64,000 nucleotides of DNA from Nonomuraea maritima (lineage in GTDB: Bacteria > Actinomycetota > Actinomycetes > Streptosporangiales > Streptosporangiaceae). Position 1 is the first letter of the stretch. Every line of letters starts with the position of its first letter. The stretch lies in the NCBI RefSeq assembly GCF_900100395.1, contig NZ_FNFB01000025.1, positions 1 through 64,000 of the forward strand. Direction: 5' to 3'. The notes under the pieces were generated by a model. That model did no database searches. It saw nothing but the letters and a program-made list of their open reading frames with translations, and was not told where the DNA came from. Shown piece after piece: positions 24,101-31,134 of this stretch. Made by a program: the position numbers and the translations under genes.

Positions 24101-24619
24101 GACGCGCGGCGCGTTGACGCGGTCGATGTTCCACTCCACCGCGTTCACCCCGTTGCCGGTCCTGGGCTCGGCGGCGCCGGGGACGGGCTTCGGCACGGAC
24201 AGCGTGCGCACCGGCTCGATGCTCGAGACCTCCGGCAGGCCGGCGATCTCGGTGGCGAGCTTCTCGTCGGCCGTCACCCGCACCGCGTTGACGATCCAGA
24301 ACGGGGTGTAGTCGGCCTTCTGCGAGTCGAGCAGCTTGCGCAGGCTCGCCTGGGAGCTCTTCGCGTGCTCGGTCTTGGCCTCGAAGACCAGCTCGGCCTT
24401 CGCGTCCTTGGTGACGGCCCGGCGGGCGGCGCCCAGGTCGGCGTCCCCCTTCATCCGGACCCAGAAGGTGGCCTTGTCGTCCTGTACGAGCTGCGCCTGG
24501 ACGGCGGAGTCGATCTTGACCGGGTCGGGCGCCGCTTGTGCCACCCCGCTGGGTAACAGGAGGGCGGCGGCCGTGACGATCCCGGTCAGGATCGCCCGCC
24601 GTCGGAGGGTGTGGTGCAC
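21116..24619 (-). CDS. Secreted subtilisin-like S8 peptidase with C-terminal regulatory and malectin-like domains
   Basis: This 1167-residue precursor has a signal peptide (RRRAILTGIVTAAALLL, cleavage near VAQA at about 29), an inhibitor-I9-like propeptide to about 155, and an S8 catalytic domain with Asp190 (NIDTG), His237 (NGHGTH) and Ser405 (GTSMASPHVA). It then has carboxypeptidase-regulatory-like repeats (about 475-640 and 835-910), an intervening beta domain (about 650-830) of the type seen in bacillopeptidase-F-like enzymes, an immunoglobulin-like segment and a C-terminal malectin-like carbohydrate-binding domain (about 1020-1160). It should be exported and digest extracellular protein, perhaps on polysaccharide surfaces. 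The GTG at 24619 follows AAGGAG at five bases. It is transcribed alone. Confidence 0.88.
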   Translation of the reverse strand: MHHTLRRRAILTGIVTAAALLLPSGVAQAAPDPVKIDSAVQAQLVQDDKATFWVRMKGDADLGAARRAVTKDAKAELVFEAKTEHAKSSQASLRKLLDSQKADYTPFWIVNAVRVTADEKLATEIAGLPEVSSIEPVRTLSVPKPVPGAAEPRTGNGVNAVEWNIDRVNAPRVWDELGNRGEGIVVANIDTGVQFDHPDLAASYRGRNPDGSYTHDYNWFDPARVCPTSAPCDNNGHGTHTMGTMTGANGIGVAPGAQWIAAKGCELNTCTDASLLAAGQWVLAPTDLNGQNPRPDLAPDIVNNSWGGDGYDPWYRPTVEAWVAAGIFPAFSNGNSGPSCDTSGSPGQYEISYSAGGFDINNALYNRSSKGEGENGDIKPNIAAPGVNVRSSVPGNSYASYTGTSMASPHVAATVALIWSASPGLQGDVDATRPLLDSTAIDVADTSCGGTDTDNNVWGEGRLDAFAAVQIAPDEGLGQLSGTATEGGRPVSGVTVALAGPLTRTVVTGEDGTYALPRLLPGEYQLTAEKFGYQAVSTDVTIVADEAATADVQLTANPSSTVSGTVATAGTPEAGATVSAVGTPASAVTDEAGRYSLRLPQGSYELQVTPVSRCSSGATEEITVDGDLVKDIELPLRGDNFGYTCASGQETYVEGGEKLALTGDDDAMQVTLPFRVPFYGTGYSQAWIGTNGYITFADRATTGANTRLPATGVPNNAVYPFWDDIVVDAQGGIYTTVTGTAPNRTYVVEWRNVTFYGDSSQRLSFEALLGEDGSVAFRYKDIEGGRDQGTSATIGIENASGDDAMEYVYEEAALSTGQSLTFTAARHGLVTGKVTDANDGDAIAGATVKIGDVATFTTGEDGAFYGQVLAGDYEVVVSKQHYGTFTQPVTVAATSVTPIDTALVTGRVSAGAAEVSAIMPAGQSRTRTVKLTNLGAATPYTVTGGSWFTVTPASGRLDAGQSVTLEIEVSSEGVAAGTFRQGTLVVESDSGRQPAIEIAVTAVVPKHQVAIEVGANKTFVDSVGDSWSADRKYTAGGYGYVSSSNKTVSTSKSISGTSDQAKFKTARESMLEYRFDGVPDGTYTVELDFAEIKNTKMGKRVFDVLVEGELAIPALDLALEAGTYTAVSRQYTVRVSDGQLNVRFATRQGATLVNALRISERPDRTAP

Positions 24620-25101
24620 GTGCTCTCCTTCTCGGCTGTGCGGGTACTCGGGACTTCGGGCGTGATCTTTACGCCTCTGTCGAGAAGAGTGAAGTGATCA
24701 TGTCGATAAATCAATAGATCGCGTCAAAGTTTCCTTTGCGGCGAGAAAAGAGATTCGGTCATCTTTAATGCCGTCATATCCGCCACAAACGGCAACCCCC
24801 TCACTTGACAACCAGGCTCACCGCCGGTTGCCACGCCCAGAATCGCCCCTATTGGTAACGCCCGTAACATCCGCTACATCGCCGGACGACCTGCTGCGGA
24901 CACGGCGTCCACGCCGGCGCCAAGGAAGGAAGCCGGCGGCCCCGGCCGAAGAAGCCCGCCGTCCGCCCCGCCGCAGGAACTTGCCGGGTCGGCGGGAGCT
25001 CGCACCGCGCGGGCGTCCGCCTGGATGGAGGAGCCCTCCGGGGCGGAGTGGGCCGTGCGGGGGCGGAGGTGCTTCGGGCCAGGGGTGGGGTGTGGGGCGC
25101 G
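24620..25101. other. Gene-free region between the subtilase and trp leader (about 480 bases)
   Basis: The first 200 bases are unusually AT-rich for this genome and probably hold the subtilase promoter, though I could not settle on one -35/-10 pair. A plus-strand TTGGTA (24852-24857) and TACATC (24875-24880), spaced by 17 bases, could be an extra promoter reading toward trpEG. The remaining GC-rich part shows no supported gene. Confidence 0.35.
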
Positions 25102-25130
25102 TTGCGTGATCATCAGGGGACGGTTAGGCT
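25102..25130 (+). promoter_or_regulatory. Promoter of the trp leader-trpEG unit
   Basis: TTGCGT (25102-25107) and TAGGCT (25125-25130) are separated by 17 bases. The predicted start falls at or within a base of the leader-peptide ATG at 25138, so the leader peptide would be translated from a leaderless mRNA. Confidence 0.65.
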
Positions 25131-25137
25131 GGACCGC

Positions 25138-25179
25138 ATGCGAAATCACGCCCAGCCCCAGTGGTGGCGCCGCTTCTAG
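25138..25179 (+). CDS. trpL: trp operon leader peptide MRNHAQPQWWRRF
   Basis: A 13-codon frame encodes a peptide with two adjacent tryptophans at positions 9 and 10, directly before the attenuator hairpins and 104 bases before trpEG. Ribosome stalling at the Trp codons when charged tRNA-Trp is scarce would free the downstream segment to form the antiterminator. The ATG sits seven bases after the -10 TAGGCT with no ribosome site, consistent with leaderless translation. It is too short for normal gene calling. Confidence 0.85.
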   Translation: MRNHAQPQWWRRF

Positions 25180-25231
25180 GCGGCGCGTGATTCGCACTTC
25201 TCGACGGAGGCCGCCCCGCGTGGCGGCCTTT
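25140..25231 (+). promoter_or_regulatory. trp transcription attenuator
   Basis: Segment 1 GCGCCGC (25167-25173) pairs with segment 2 GCGGCGC (25180-25186) around the end of the leader peptide. Segment 2 GGCGGC can instead pair with GCCGCC of segment 3 (25210-25215) as the antiterminator. Segment 3 AGGCCGCC (25208-25215) pairs with segment 4 GGCGGCCT (25222-25229), followed by a short T run, as the terminator. An outer pairing of GCGAA-TCACG (from 25140) with CGTGATTCGC (25186-25195) can further stabilise the 1:2 form. This is a classic tryptophan attenuator. Confidence 0.8.
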
Positions 25232-25283
25232 CCCGTGTCCGCCCCCGGGGCTCGATCAGTTGACGTGATAAGGGGCACAGCAC

Positions 25284-27410
25284 ATGGAGACGAGCGGATA
25301 TACGACCGCCGGGGGCATCCGGGTCGAGCGTGAGGCGCGAGAGGTCGACGAAGCCGCGCTGGAAGAGATCGTCACAGCCCTCGGCGAACGGCGCGGCGGC
25401 GCCTTCTCCTCGGGCATGGACTACCCGGGCCGGTACAGCCGATGGGCGTTCGGCTACGTCGACCCGTGCCTCGAACTGGTCGCCAAGGGCCGCACCATCG
25501 CCGCGAGGGCACTCAACGAGCGCGGCCGCGTCGTGCTGCCCGCCGTCGCCTCCTGCCTCCTGGCCGCGGGCAAGCCGGTCGCCGAGCCCACGGCCGACCA
25601 CGTCGAGGTGTACGTGCCCGAGTCGGAAGACCTGCTGCCGGAGGAGATGCGCAGCCGCCGGCCCACCGTCTTCACCGCGATCCGCGAGGTCATCGCCGCC
25701 TTCCAGGGCGACGACCCGCACCTCGGCCTCTACGGCGCCTTCGGCTACGACCTGGCCTTCCAGTTCGAGCCCGTCCGGCACAAGCTCGTCCGCCCCGACG
25801 ACCAGCGCGACCTCGTGCTGCACCTGCCCGACCGGCTCGTCGTGATCGACCGTCAGCGCGAGACCAGCCTCGAATACCGCTACGAGTTCATCGTCGACGG
25901 CGCGAGCACCCGCGGGCTCGAGCGCACCGGCGAGACCTTCCCGCGGGTGACCCCCGCAGAGCTGCCGGACAACCCCGTGAGGGGCGAGTACGCCAAGGTC
26001 GTCGCCGCCGCCAAGGAGAAGTTCAAGCGCGGCGACCTGTTCGAGGTCGTGCCCGGCCAGGTCTTCCACGCCACCTGCGCCGACCCGTCGGCGTTCTACC
26101 GCGGCCTGCGCAGGAGCAACCCGGCCCCGTACGAGTTCATCATCAACCTCGGCGAGGGCGAGCACCTGGTCGGCGCCTCACCCGAGATGTACGTGCGCGT
26201 CAGCGGCGACCGTGTCGAGACCTGCCCCATCTCCGGCACCATCGCCCGCGGCAGCAACCCGGTCGAGGACGCCGAGGCCATCCGCACCCTCCTGTCCAGC
26301 GTGAAGGAGGAGTCGGAGCTGACCATGTGCACCGACGTCGACCGCAACGACAAGTCGCGCGTCTGCGTCCCCGGCACCGTCAAGGTCATCGGCCGCCGCC
26401 AGATCGAGCTCTACTCCCGGCTCATCCACACCGTCGACCACATCGAGGGCCGCCTGCGTCCCGAGTTCGACGCGCTCGACGCCTTCCTCACCCACATGTG
26501 GGCCGTCACCGTCACGGGCGCTCCCAAGACGTGGGCCATGCAGTTCATCGAGGACCACGAGGCCACCACCCGCCGCTGGTACGGCGGCGCCATCGGCTTC
26601 ATCGGCTTCGACGGCTCCATGAACACCGGCCTGACCCTGCGCACCGCGCAGATCAGGAACGGCGTGGCGACCGTCAGGGCCGGGGCGACACTGCTGTTCG
26701 ACTCCGACCCCGAGGCCGAGGAGCGCGAGACCGAGCTCAAGGCGAGCGCCCTGCTCGGCGCCCTCGCCACGGTCGGCGAGGGCGACGTCGCGCCGGTCGT
26801 CGAGCCCCGCGAGCAGCCGGGCCTCGGCCTGAAGGTGCTGCTCGTCGACCACGAGGACTCCTTCGTCAACACGCTCGCCGACTACTTCCGCCAGGAGGGC
26901 GCCGACGTCGTCACCCTGCGCCACGGCTTCCCGATCCACATGCTCGACGAGATCGCACCCGACCTCGTGGTGCTCTCGCCCGGCCCCGGCTGGCCGACCG
27001 ACTTCGGCATCTCGGCGCTGCTCGACCAGGTCTACGCCCGCGACCTGCCCGTGTTCGGCGTCTGCCTCGGCCTGCAGGCCATGGTCGAGCACGCCGGCGG
27101 CACACTCGAACTGCTCGACCACCCCGAGCACGGCAAGCGCGGCCGGGTCGCCAGGCTCGGCGACAGCGCGCTGCTCGACGGGCTGCCCGAGGAGTTCACC
27201 GCGGCCCGCTACCACTCGCTGCACGCCAAGCGTCCCGGCGTGGTCGGCTTCACCCCGACCGCGCTCACGCCCGACGGCAACGTCATGGCCGTCGAGGACG
27301 CCCAGCGGCGACGCTTCGCCGTGCAGTTCCACCCCGAGTCGATCCTGACCCAGGAGGGCGGCGCCGGCGCGAAGATCATCGCGAACGTGCTTCGTCTGGC
27401 CCGCAGGTAG
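25284..27410 (+). CDS. trpEG: Fused anthranilate synthase, TrpE-TrpG
   Basis: This 708-residue bifunctional enzyme converts chorismate and glutamine to anthranilate, the first step of tryptophan synthesis. Residues about 1-505 are the TrpE chorismate-binding part, with SPEMYVRVSGDRVETCPISGTIARG-type active-site sequence (shown in parts) and the HMWAVTVTGAPKTWAM stretch. From about 515 to 705 it is a class I glutamine amidotransferase with Cys594 in GVCLGLQ and FHPESI near the end. Fused TrpEG proteins occur in several actinomycetes and rhizobia. It is controlled by the attenuator upstream; no other trp gene is adjacent, and trpF lies at 40856. The ATG start at 25284 begins METSGYTT. Confidence 0.92.
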   Translation: METSGYTTAGGIRVEREAREVDEAALEEIVTALGERRGGAFSSGMDYPGRYSRWAFGYVDPCLELVAKGRTIAARALNERGRVVLPAVASCLLAAGKPVAEPTADHVEVYVPESEDLLPEEMRSRRPTVFTAIREVIAAFQGDDPHLGLYGAFGYDLAFQFEPVRHKLVRPDDQRDLVLHLPDRLVVIDRQRETSLEYRYEFIVDGASTRGLERTGETFPRVTPAELPDNPVRGEYAKVVAAAKEKFKRGDLFEVVPGQVFHATCADPSAFYRGLRRSNPAPYEFIINLGEGEHLVGASPEMYVRVSGDRVETCPISGTIARGSNPVEDAEAIRTLLSSVKEESELTMCTDVDRNDKSRVCVPGTVKVIGRRQIELYSRLIHTVDHIEGRLRPEFDALDAFLTHMWAVTVTGAPKTWAMQFIEDHEATTRRWYGGAIGFIGFDGSMNTGLTLRTAQIRNGVATVRAGATLLFDSDPEAEERETELKASALLGALATVGEGDVAPVVEPREQPGLGLKVLLVDHEDSFVNTLADYFRQEGADVVTLRHGFPIHMLDEIAPDLVVLSPGPGWPTDFGISALLDQVYARDLPVFGVCLGLQAMVEHAGGTLELLDHPEHGKRGRVARLGDSALLDGLPEEFTAARYHSLHAKRPGVVGFTPTALTPDGNVMAVEDAQRRRFAVQFHPESILTQEGGAGAKIIANVLRLARR

Positions 27411-27455
27411 GTAAAACGCGGGCGGGAGCGTGCGGGGCTCCCCTAGAGTCTCCGC

Positions 27456-28601
27456 ATGCTCCCCGTAGACCTGCCCGGCACGGTGCGTGACGCGCTGCTC
27501 GCCCCGCTCGTCGACCACCACTGTCACGGGGTGCGGCGAGACGACCTGTCCCGAGGGCAGTTCGAACTGCTCATGGGCGCGGGCGCGGCCCCGGCCCCGC
27601 CCGGCACCACCCACTTCGACACCCCGGTCGGCACGGCCGTACGCCGCTGGTGCGCGCCCGTCCTCGACCTCGATCCGCACGCGCCGCCCGCCGTCTACCT
27701 CGCCCGCCGCGACGAACTGGGCGCCACCGAGGTCAACCGGCGCCTGCTCGGCGCGGCCGGGGTGGTGGCGTTCCTCGTCGACACCGCCGCCGACGACATC
27801 GACATGCTGACCGCCACCGAGATGGGCCGGCACGGCGGGGCCGCCGCCGACGAGCTCGTCCGCGTCGAACGCGTCGAACAGGACGTGGCCGTGACGGCGC
27901 AGATCGCCGTCGACTACCTCGACGGCCTCGGCGAGGAGCTGACCCTCAGGGCCGCCCGCGCGGTCGGGCTCAAGACCGTCATCGCCGCCCTGTACGGCCT
28001 CGACTTCGACCCCGCGCGGCCCGCCAGAGGCGCGGTCATCGCGGCGGCCAACCGGCGCCTCGACGACCCCAAGGGGGCCGTCACCGACCCCGTGCTGCTG
28101 CGCCACCTGCTGTGGTGCGCGATCGACGTGGCCAGGGAGCGCGGGCTGCCGGTACAGTTCCACACGGGCTTCGGCGGGCGGTCACCGGCCGAGCCGCACC
28201 GCGCCGACCCGGCCCGCCTCGGGGCGTTCGTCCAGCAGGTGCAGCCGCTCGGGGTGCCCGTCGTGCTGCTGCACAGCTACCCGTTCCACCGGCAGGCCGC
28301 CCATCTCGCGGGCGCGCTGCCGCACGTGTACGCCGACGTGGGCCTCGCCTTCCCGCACACCGCCGCCGGCGCCCGCGTCATGGACGAGCTGCTGGAGCTC
28401 GCGCCGTACCACAAGCTGCTGTTCAGCTCGGGGTGTCACGGGCTCGCCGAGAGCGGCTACCTGGGCGCCCTCCGCTACCGTCGCGCGCTGGCCGCCGCGC
28501 TGGGGTCGCGGCTGGCCGACGGCGAGTGGAGCCCCGCCGACGCCGCCCGCGTCGCCCACATGATCGGCTCCGCGAACGCCCGCCGCGTCTACCGTCTGTG
28601 A
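27456..28601 (+). CDS. Amidohydrolase family protein (metal-dependent TIM-barrel hydrolase)
   Basis: The 381-residue protein starts its barrel with the metal-binding H-x-H of LVDHHCHG at about 18-25. It continues with VQFHTGFG (His of strand 5) and VLLHSYPFHRQ (strand 6), and ends with a region containing FSSGCHGLAE, where the usual catalytic Asp region would lie. This fits the amidohydrolase 2 / FluG-N-terminal-like group, whose substrates are varied (decarboxylation or C-N hydrolysis). The ATG at 27456 has no ribosome site, but TAGAGT ends six bases before it (27444-27449), so it is probably leaderless. It follows trpEG by 45 bases but may be independently transcribed. Confidence 0.75.
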   Translation: MLPVDLPGTVRDALLAPLVDHHCHGVRRDDLSRGQFELLMGAGAAPAPPGTTHFDTPVGTAVRRWCAPVLDLDPHAPPAVYLARRDELGATEVNRRLLGAAGVVAFLVDTAADDIDMLTATEMGRHGGAAADELVRVERVEQDVAVTAQIAVDYLDGLGEELTLRAARAVGLKTVIAALYGLDFDPARPARGAVIAAANRRLDDPKGAVTDPVLLRHLLWCAIDVARERGLPVQFHTGFGGRSPAEPHRADPARLGAFVQQVQPLGVPVVLLHSYPFHRQAAHLAGALPHVYADVGLAFPHTAAGARVMDELLELAPYHKLLFSSGCHGLAESGYLGALRYRRALAAALGSRLADGEWSPADAARVAHMIGSANARRVYRL

Positions 28602-28730
28602 CCGCGGTCGCACCGCTGCTGACCTGCCCCGGTACGCTGACAGGTGTGCGGCGGGGGCTGAGTCGCGCTCACCGCCGCGACCTGGTTTGCTTGGGCCGTC
28701 ACACTGCCGATCCGAGCGGGGGCTCCCCAC

Positions 28731-29513
28731 ATGCGCACTGTCGAACCCGAGGTCTTCATCGTCGCCCGTCCGGCGCTCGACTACGACGAGCTGGCCCGTT
28801 ACCTGCGCGAGGTCGGCGGCGAGAGCTGGCTGGAGCGCCTCGACCGCGGCGACCTCGACGCCCAGAACCTCGCCGAGTTCGCCGGCCGGCTCTGCTACCG
28901 CTCCTTCGAACCCGGTCTCAACCCCAACGTGACCCGGATCAGGGACAACCAGGACGACTACCTGCGCAACATCCTCGCCAGCGCGCACGGTTCCGTCCTC
29001 GAACACCTCAACTTCAGCTTCGTGCTCCACAACGTGAGCCGCGTGCTGACCCACGAGCTGGTGCGTCACCGCCCCGGGGTGGCGATCTCGCAGGAGTCGA
29101 TGCGCTTCGTCCGCCTGGAGGAGCTGCCGTTCTGGTTCCCCGAGTGGGCGCAGGCCGACGAAGAGCTGATGAAGCGGGCCGGCGCCGTGCTCGAGCACCT
29201 CGAGCAGTTCCAGCTCTGGATGGGCGAGCACTTCGGGCTCGACGAGGAGGGCGTGAAGTTCGCCGAGAAGAAGCACCGCACGTCGTTCATGCGCCGCTTC
29301 GCCCCCGAGGGCGTCGCGACCGGGCTCGTGTGGACGGCCAACGTGCGGACGCTGCGGCACACGATCGAGGCCCGCACCGCCGTCGGCGCGGAGGAGGAGA
29401 TCCGCATGCTCTTCCAGCGCATCGGTGAGATCATGCGCGAGGAGGCGCCCGCCCTGTTCGGCGACTACGTCGTCGAGGACGGCGCCTGGGTGCCCGGCTG
29501 GCGCAAGGTCTGA
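28731..29513 (+). CDS. thyX: FAD-dependent thymidylate synthase (ThyX) with a variant signature
   Basis: The 260-residue protein belongs to the flavin-dependent thymidylate synthases, which make dTMP from dUMP with methylene-tetrahydrofolate and FAD. The core stretch is THELVRHRPGVAISQESMRF, with R112, H113 and R114, and the following Ser at 123. In the classic ThyX motif seven residues separate RHR from that serine; here there are eight. Sequences of this RHRxGxAISQES type occur in other actinobacteria and may form a distinct branch. Other ThyX features, such as the N-terminal SVLEH and the later NVRTLRHTIEAR, are present. A hairpin terminator follows the gene. Confidence 0.8.
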   Translation: MRTVEPEVFIVARPALDYDELARYLREVGGESWLERLDRGDLDAQNLAEFAGRLCYRSFEPGLNPNVTRIRDNQDDYLRNILASAHGSVLEHLNFSFVLHNVSRVLTHELVRHRPGVAISQESMRFVRLEELPFWFPEWAQADEELMKRAGAVLEHLEQFQLWMGEHFGLDEEGVKFAEKKHRTSFMRRFAPEGVATGLVWTANVRTLRHTIEARTAVGAEEEIRMLFQRIGEIMREEAPALFGDYVVEDGAWVPGWRKV

Positions 29514-29567
29514 CGACCACGGCCCGCCGCGTGCCCCCCGCCTGACCAGCCCCTGAAGATCGTGCCA

Positions 29568-29595
29568 GGCTGCCGAGCCCTTCGGCTCGGCAGCC
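29568..29595. terminator. Bidirectional terminator between thyX and the MoaD-like gene
   Basis: GGCTGCCGAGCC (29568-29579) and GGCTCGGCAGCC (29584-29595) pair perfectly over 12 bases with a CTTC loop, between the two convergent stop codons. Confidence 0.8.
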
Positions 29596-29599
29596 GTCG

Positions 29600-29908
29600 T
29601 CAGGCGAGGGCGGGCAGGACGTAGATCTCGGCGCCCGGGGGAAGGGCGCAGTCGAGGCCGCCGACGCAGCGCGCGTTCTCCGCGCACACGATCATGCTGA
29701 TGTGCCGGCGGACGCCGCCGTACTCGTCGCACAGCCGCTCCGCCAGCAGGGGATGGGTGCGCCGCAGCGTGTCGAGGGCCGCGCCGAGGGTGGGTGGGGA
29801 GTCGCGGTCGGCGCCCACGGCGAAGACCTTGACCTCGGTGCGCCCGCTCACCCATCGCCGCAGCACGCTCGGCAGGACGAACACCACCATCGTGACGGGT
29901 CTCGCCAT
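29600..29908 (-). CDS. MoaD/ThiS family ubiquitin-like protein without the terminal GG
   Basis: The 102-residue protein has the beta-grasp pattern of MoaD/ThiS sulfur carriers: FVLPSVLRRWVSGRTEVKVFA, a central helix TLGAALDTLRRTHPLLAERL, and the final strand PPGAEIYVLPALA (segments shown in part). The family normally ends in Gly-Gly, which is adenylated and thiolated; this one ends in Ala-Leu-Ala, so ordinary sulfur transfer is not possible without processing or repurposing. It begins three bases after the stop of the BNR-repeat gene, so the two are co-transcribed; this pairing recurs in actinobacteria. An internal ATG at residue 7 is an alternative start. Confidence 0.72.
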   Translation of the reverse strand: MARPVTMVVFVLPSVLRRWVSGRTEVKVFAVGADRDSPPTLGAALDTLRRTHPLLAERLCDEYGGVRRHISMIVCAENARCVGGLDCALPPGAEIYVLPALA

Positions 29909-29911
29909 CGA

Positions 29912-30991
29912 CTAGAGCACCGCCGCGCGCACCGTGAGCACGTCGGGCAGGTGCCGGCCGACCTGCGACCACGTCTCGCCGTCGTCGCGCGAGCCGTAGA
30001 CCTCGCCGTCACGGGTGCCGAAGAACACCCCCGCCTCCGACGCGGTCATCGCGTCGCGCAGCACCGCCGCGTAGACCGGCTCCTCCGGCAGGCCTCGCGA
30101 CATCGGCTGCCACGTCGCGCCGTCGTCGTCGCTGCGGTAGACGCGGTAGCGGTGATCGACCGGCGTGCGGTCGATGTCGGCGGTCAGCGGCAGCACGTAG
30201 ACGGTGCCGGGCCGCGTCGGGTGCACCGCGATCGGGAACCCGAAGTCGGACGGCAGGGCGGAGCCGATGTCGTGCCAGGTGCCGCCGAAGTCGTCGCTGC
30301 GGTAGACGCCGAAATGGTGCTGCAGGTAGAGCCGCTCGGGCCGGGACGGGTGCAGCGCCACCTTGTGGACGCACTGCCCGAACTCCGGATACTGCTGCCC
30401 CTCGGGCATGAAGGGCGCGCGGATGCGGTGGTTGGCCGCCTCCCACGACGAGCCGCCGTCGGACGTGCGGTAGAAGCCCGCGGACGAGACGGCGACGCCC
30501 ATGGTGCGGGGGTCGGTGGGGTGGGGGACGATCGTGTGCAGGCACAGGCCGCCGCCGCCCGGCACCCATCGCTCGCGGTGCGGGTGCTCCCAGAGACTCT
30601 CGACGAGCTCGTAGGTGACGCCGCGGTCTTCCGAGCGGAACAGGGCGGCCGGCTCGGCGCCCGCCCACACCACGTCGGGCTCGGACGGCGAGGGCGTGAG
30701 CTGCCAGACCCTGGCGAGGGTCGCCTCGGTCTTCTCGGGGAAGGCGATCGGCGCGCGGGGCGCCTCCTGCCAGGTGCGCCCGAGGTCGTCGGAATACATG
30801 ACGGACGGACCGAAATGCCCGTACTCGATGCCGGCGAGGAGCCGGGGCGCCGGGCCCCGCGTGTCGATCGCCACCGCGTGGACCGCGACCGTGGAGAACT
30901 GGATCGGCTGGAGCTCGAAGGGCCCACCGCCCTTGGACAGGGCCAGGAACAGGCCTTTTCTGGTGCCGATCGCGAGGATTGCGTCACTCAT
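29912..30991 (-). CDS. BNR/sialidase-like beta-propeller protein (YVTN/VPS10-like)
   Basis: The 359-residue protein has repeated Asp-box motifs of the S-x-D-x-G-x-T-W type: SDDLGRTW, SEDRGVTY, SDGGSSW, SDDFGGTW, SDDDGATW and SRDDGETW. These indicate a six-bladed propeller spanning the whole length. It has no signal peptide, so it is cytoplasmic, unlike true sialidases, and no catalytic Arg triad or Tyr-Glu pair of sialidases is evident. The ATG at 30991 is preceded by GGGAG. It is the first gene of a two-gene unit with the MoaD-like protein, suggesting joint function that remains undefined. Confidence 0.78.
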   Translation of the reverse strand: MSDAILAIGTRKGLFLALSKGGGPFELQPIQFSTVAVHAVAIDTRGPAPRLLAGIEYGHFGPSVMYSDDLGRTWQEAPRAPIAFPEKTEATLARVWQLTPSPSEPDVVWAGAEPAALFRSEDRGVTYELVESLWEHPHRERWVPGGGGLCLHTIVPHPTDPRTMGVAVSSAGFYRTSDGGSSWEAANHRIRAPFMPEGQQYPEFGQCVHKVALHPSRPERLYLQHHFGVYRSDDFGGTWHDIGSALPSDFGFPIAVHPTRPGTVYVLPLTADIDRTPVDHRYRVYRSDDDGATWQPMSRGLPEEPVYAAVLRDAMTASEAGVFFGTRDGEVYGSRDDGETWSQVGRHLPDVLTVRAAVL

Positions 30992-31134
30992 AGCGTCGCT
31001 CCCGTGTTGGTTGCGCCCATGGTGTCACGCGCCACCGACAGTAACCGAGGACTGGGAGATTCGGCACCGTGACGCCCGCGCATGACCTCGGGGGTAATCG
31101 CGACGCTTCCTCCCTGACCGATAGCGTTCACGGC

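Noticed and set aside
21098..24556. Long open frame on the plus strand opposite the subtilase
   Set aside because: It mirrors the third-position GC bias of the subtilase, is Arg/His/Val-rich without domains, and has no ribosome site; the subtilase is clearly the real gene.
26178..28163. Long minus-strand open frame across trpEG and the amidohydrolase
   Set aside because: It is a GC-frame shadow of two well-supported plus-strand genes and has no recognisable domain.
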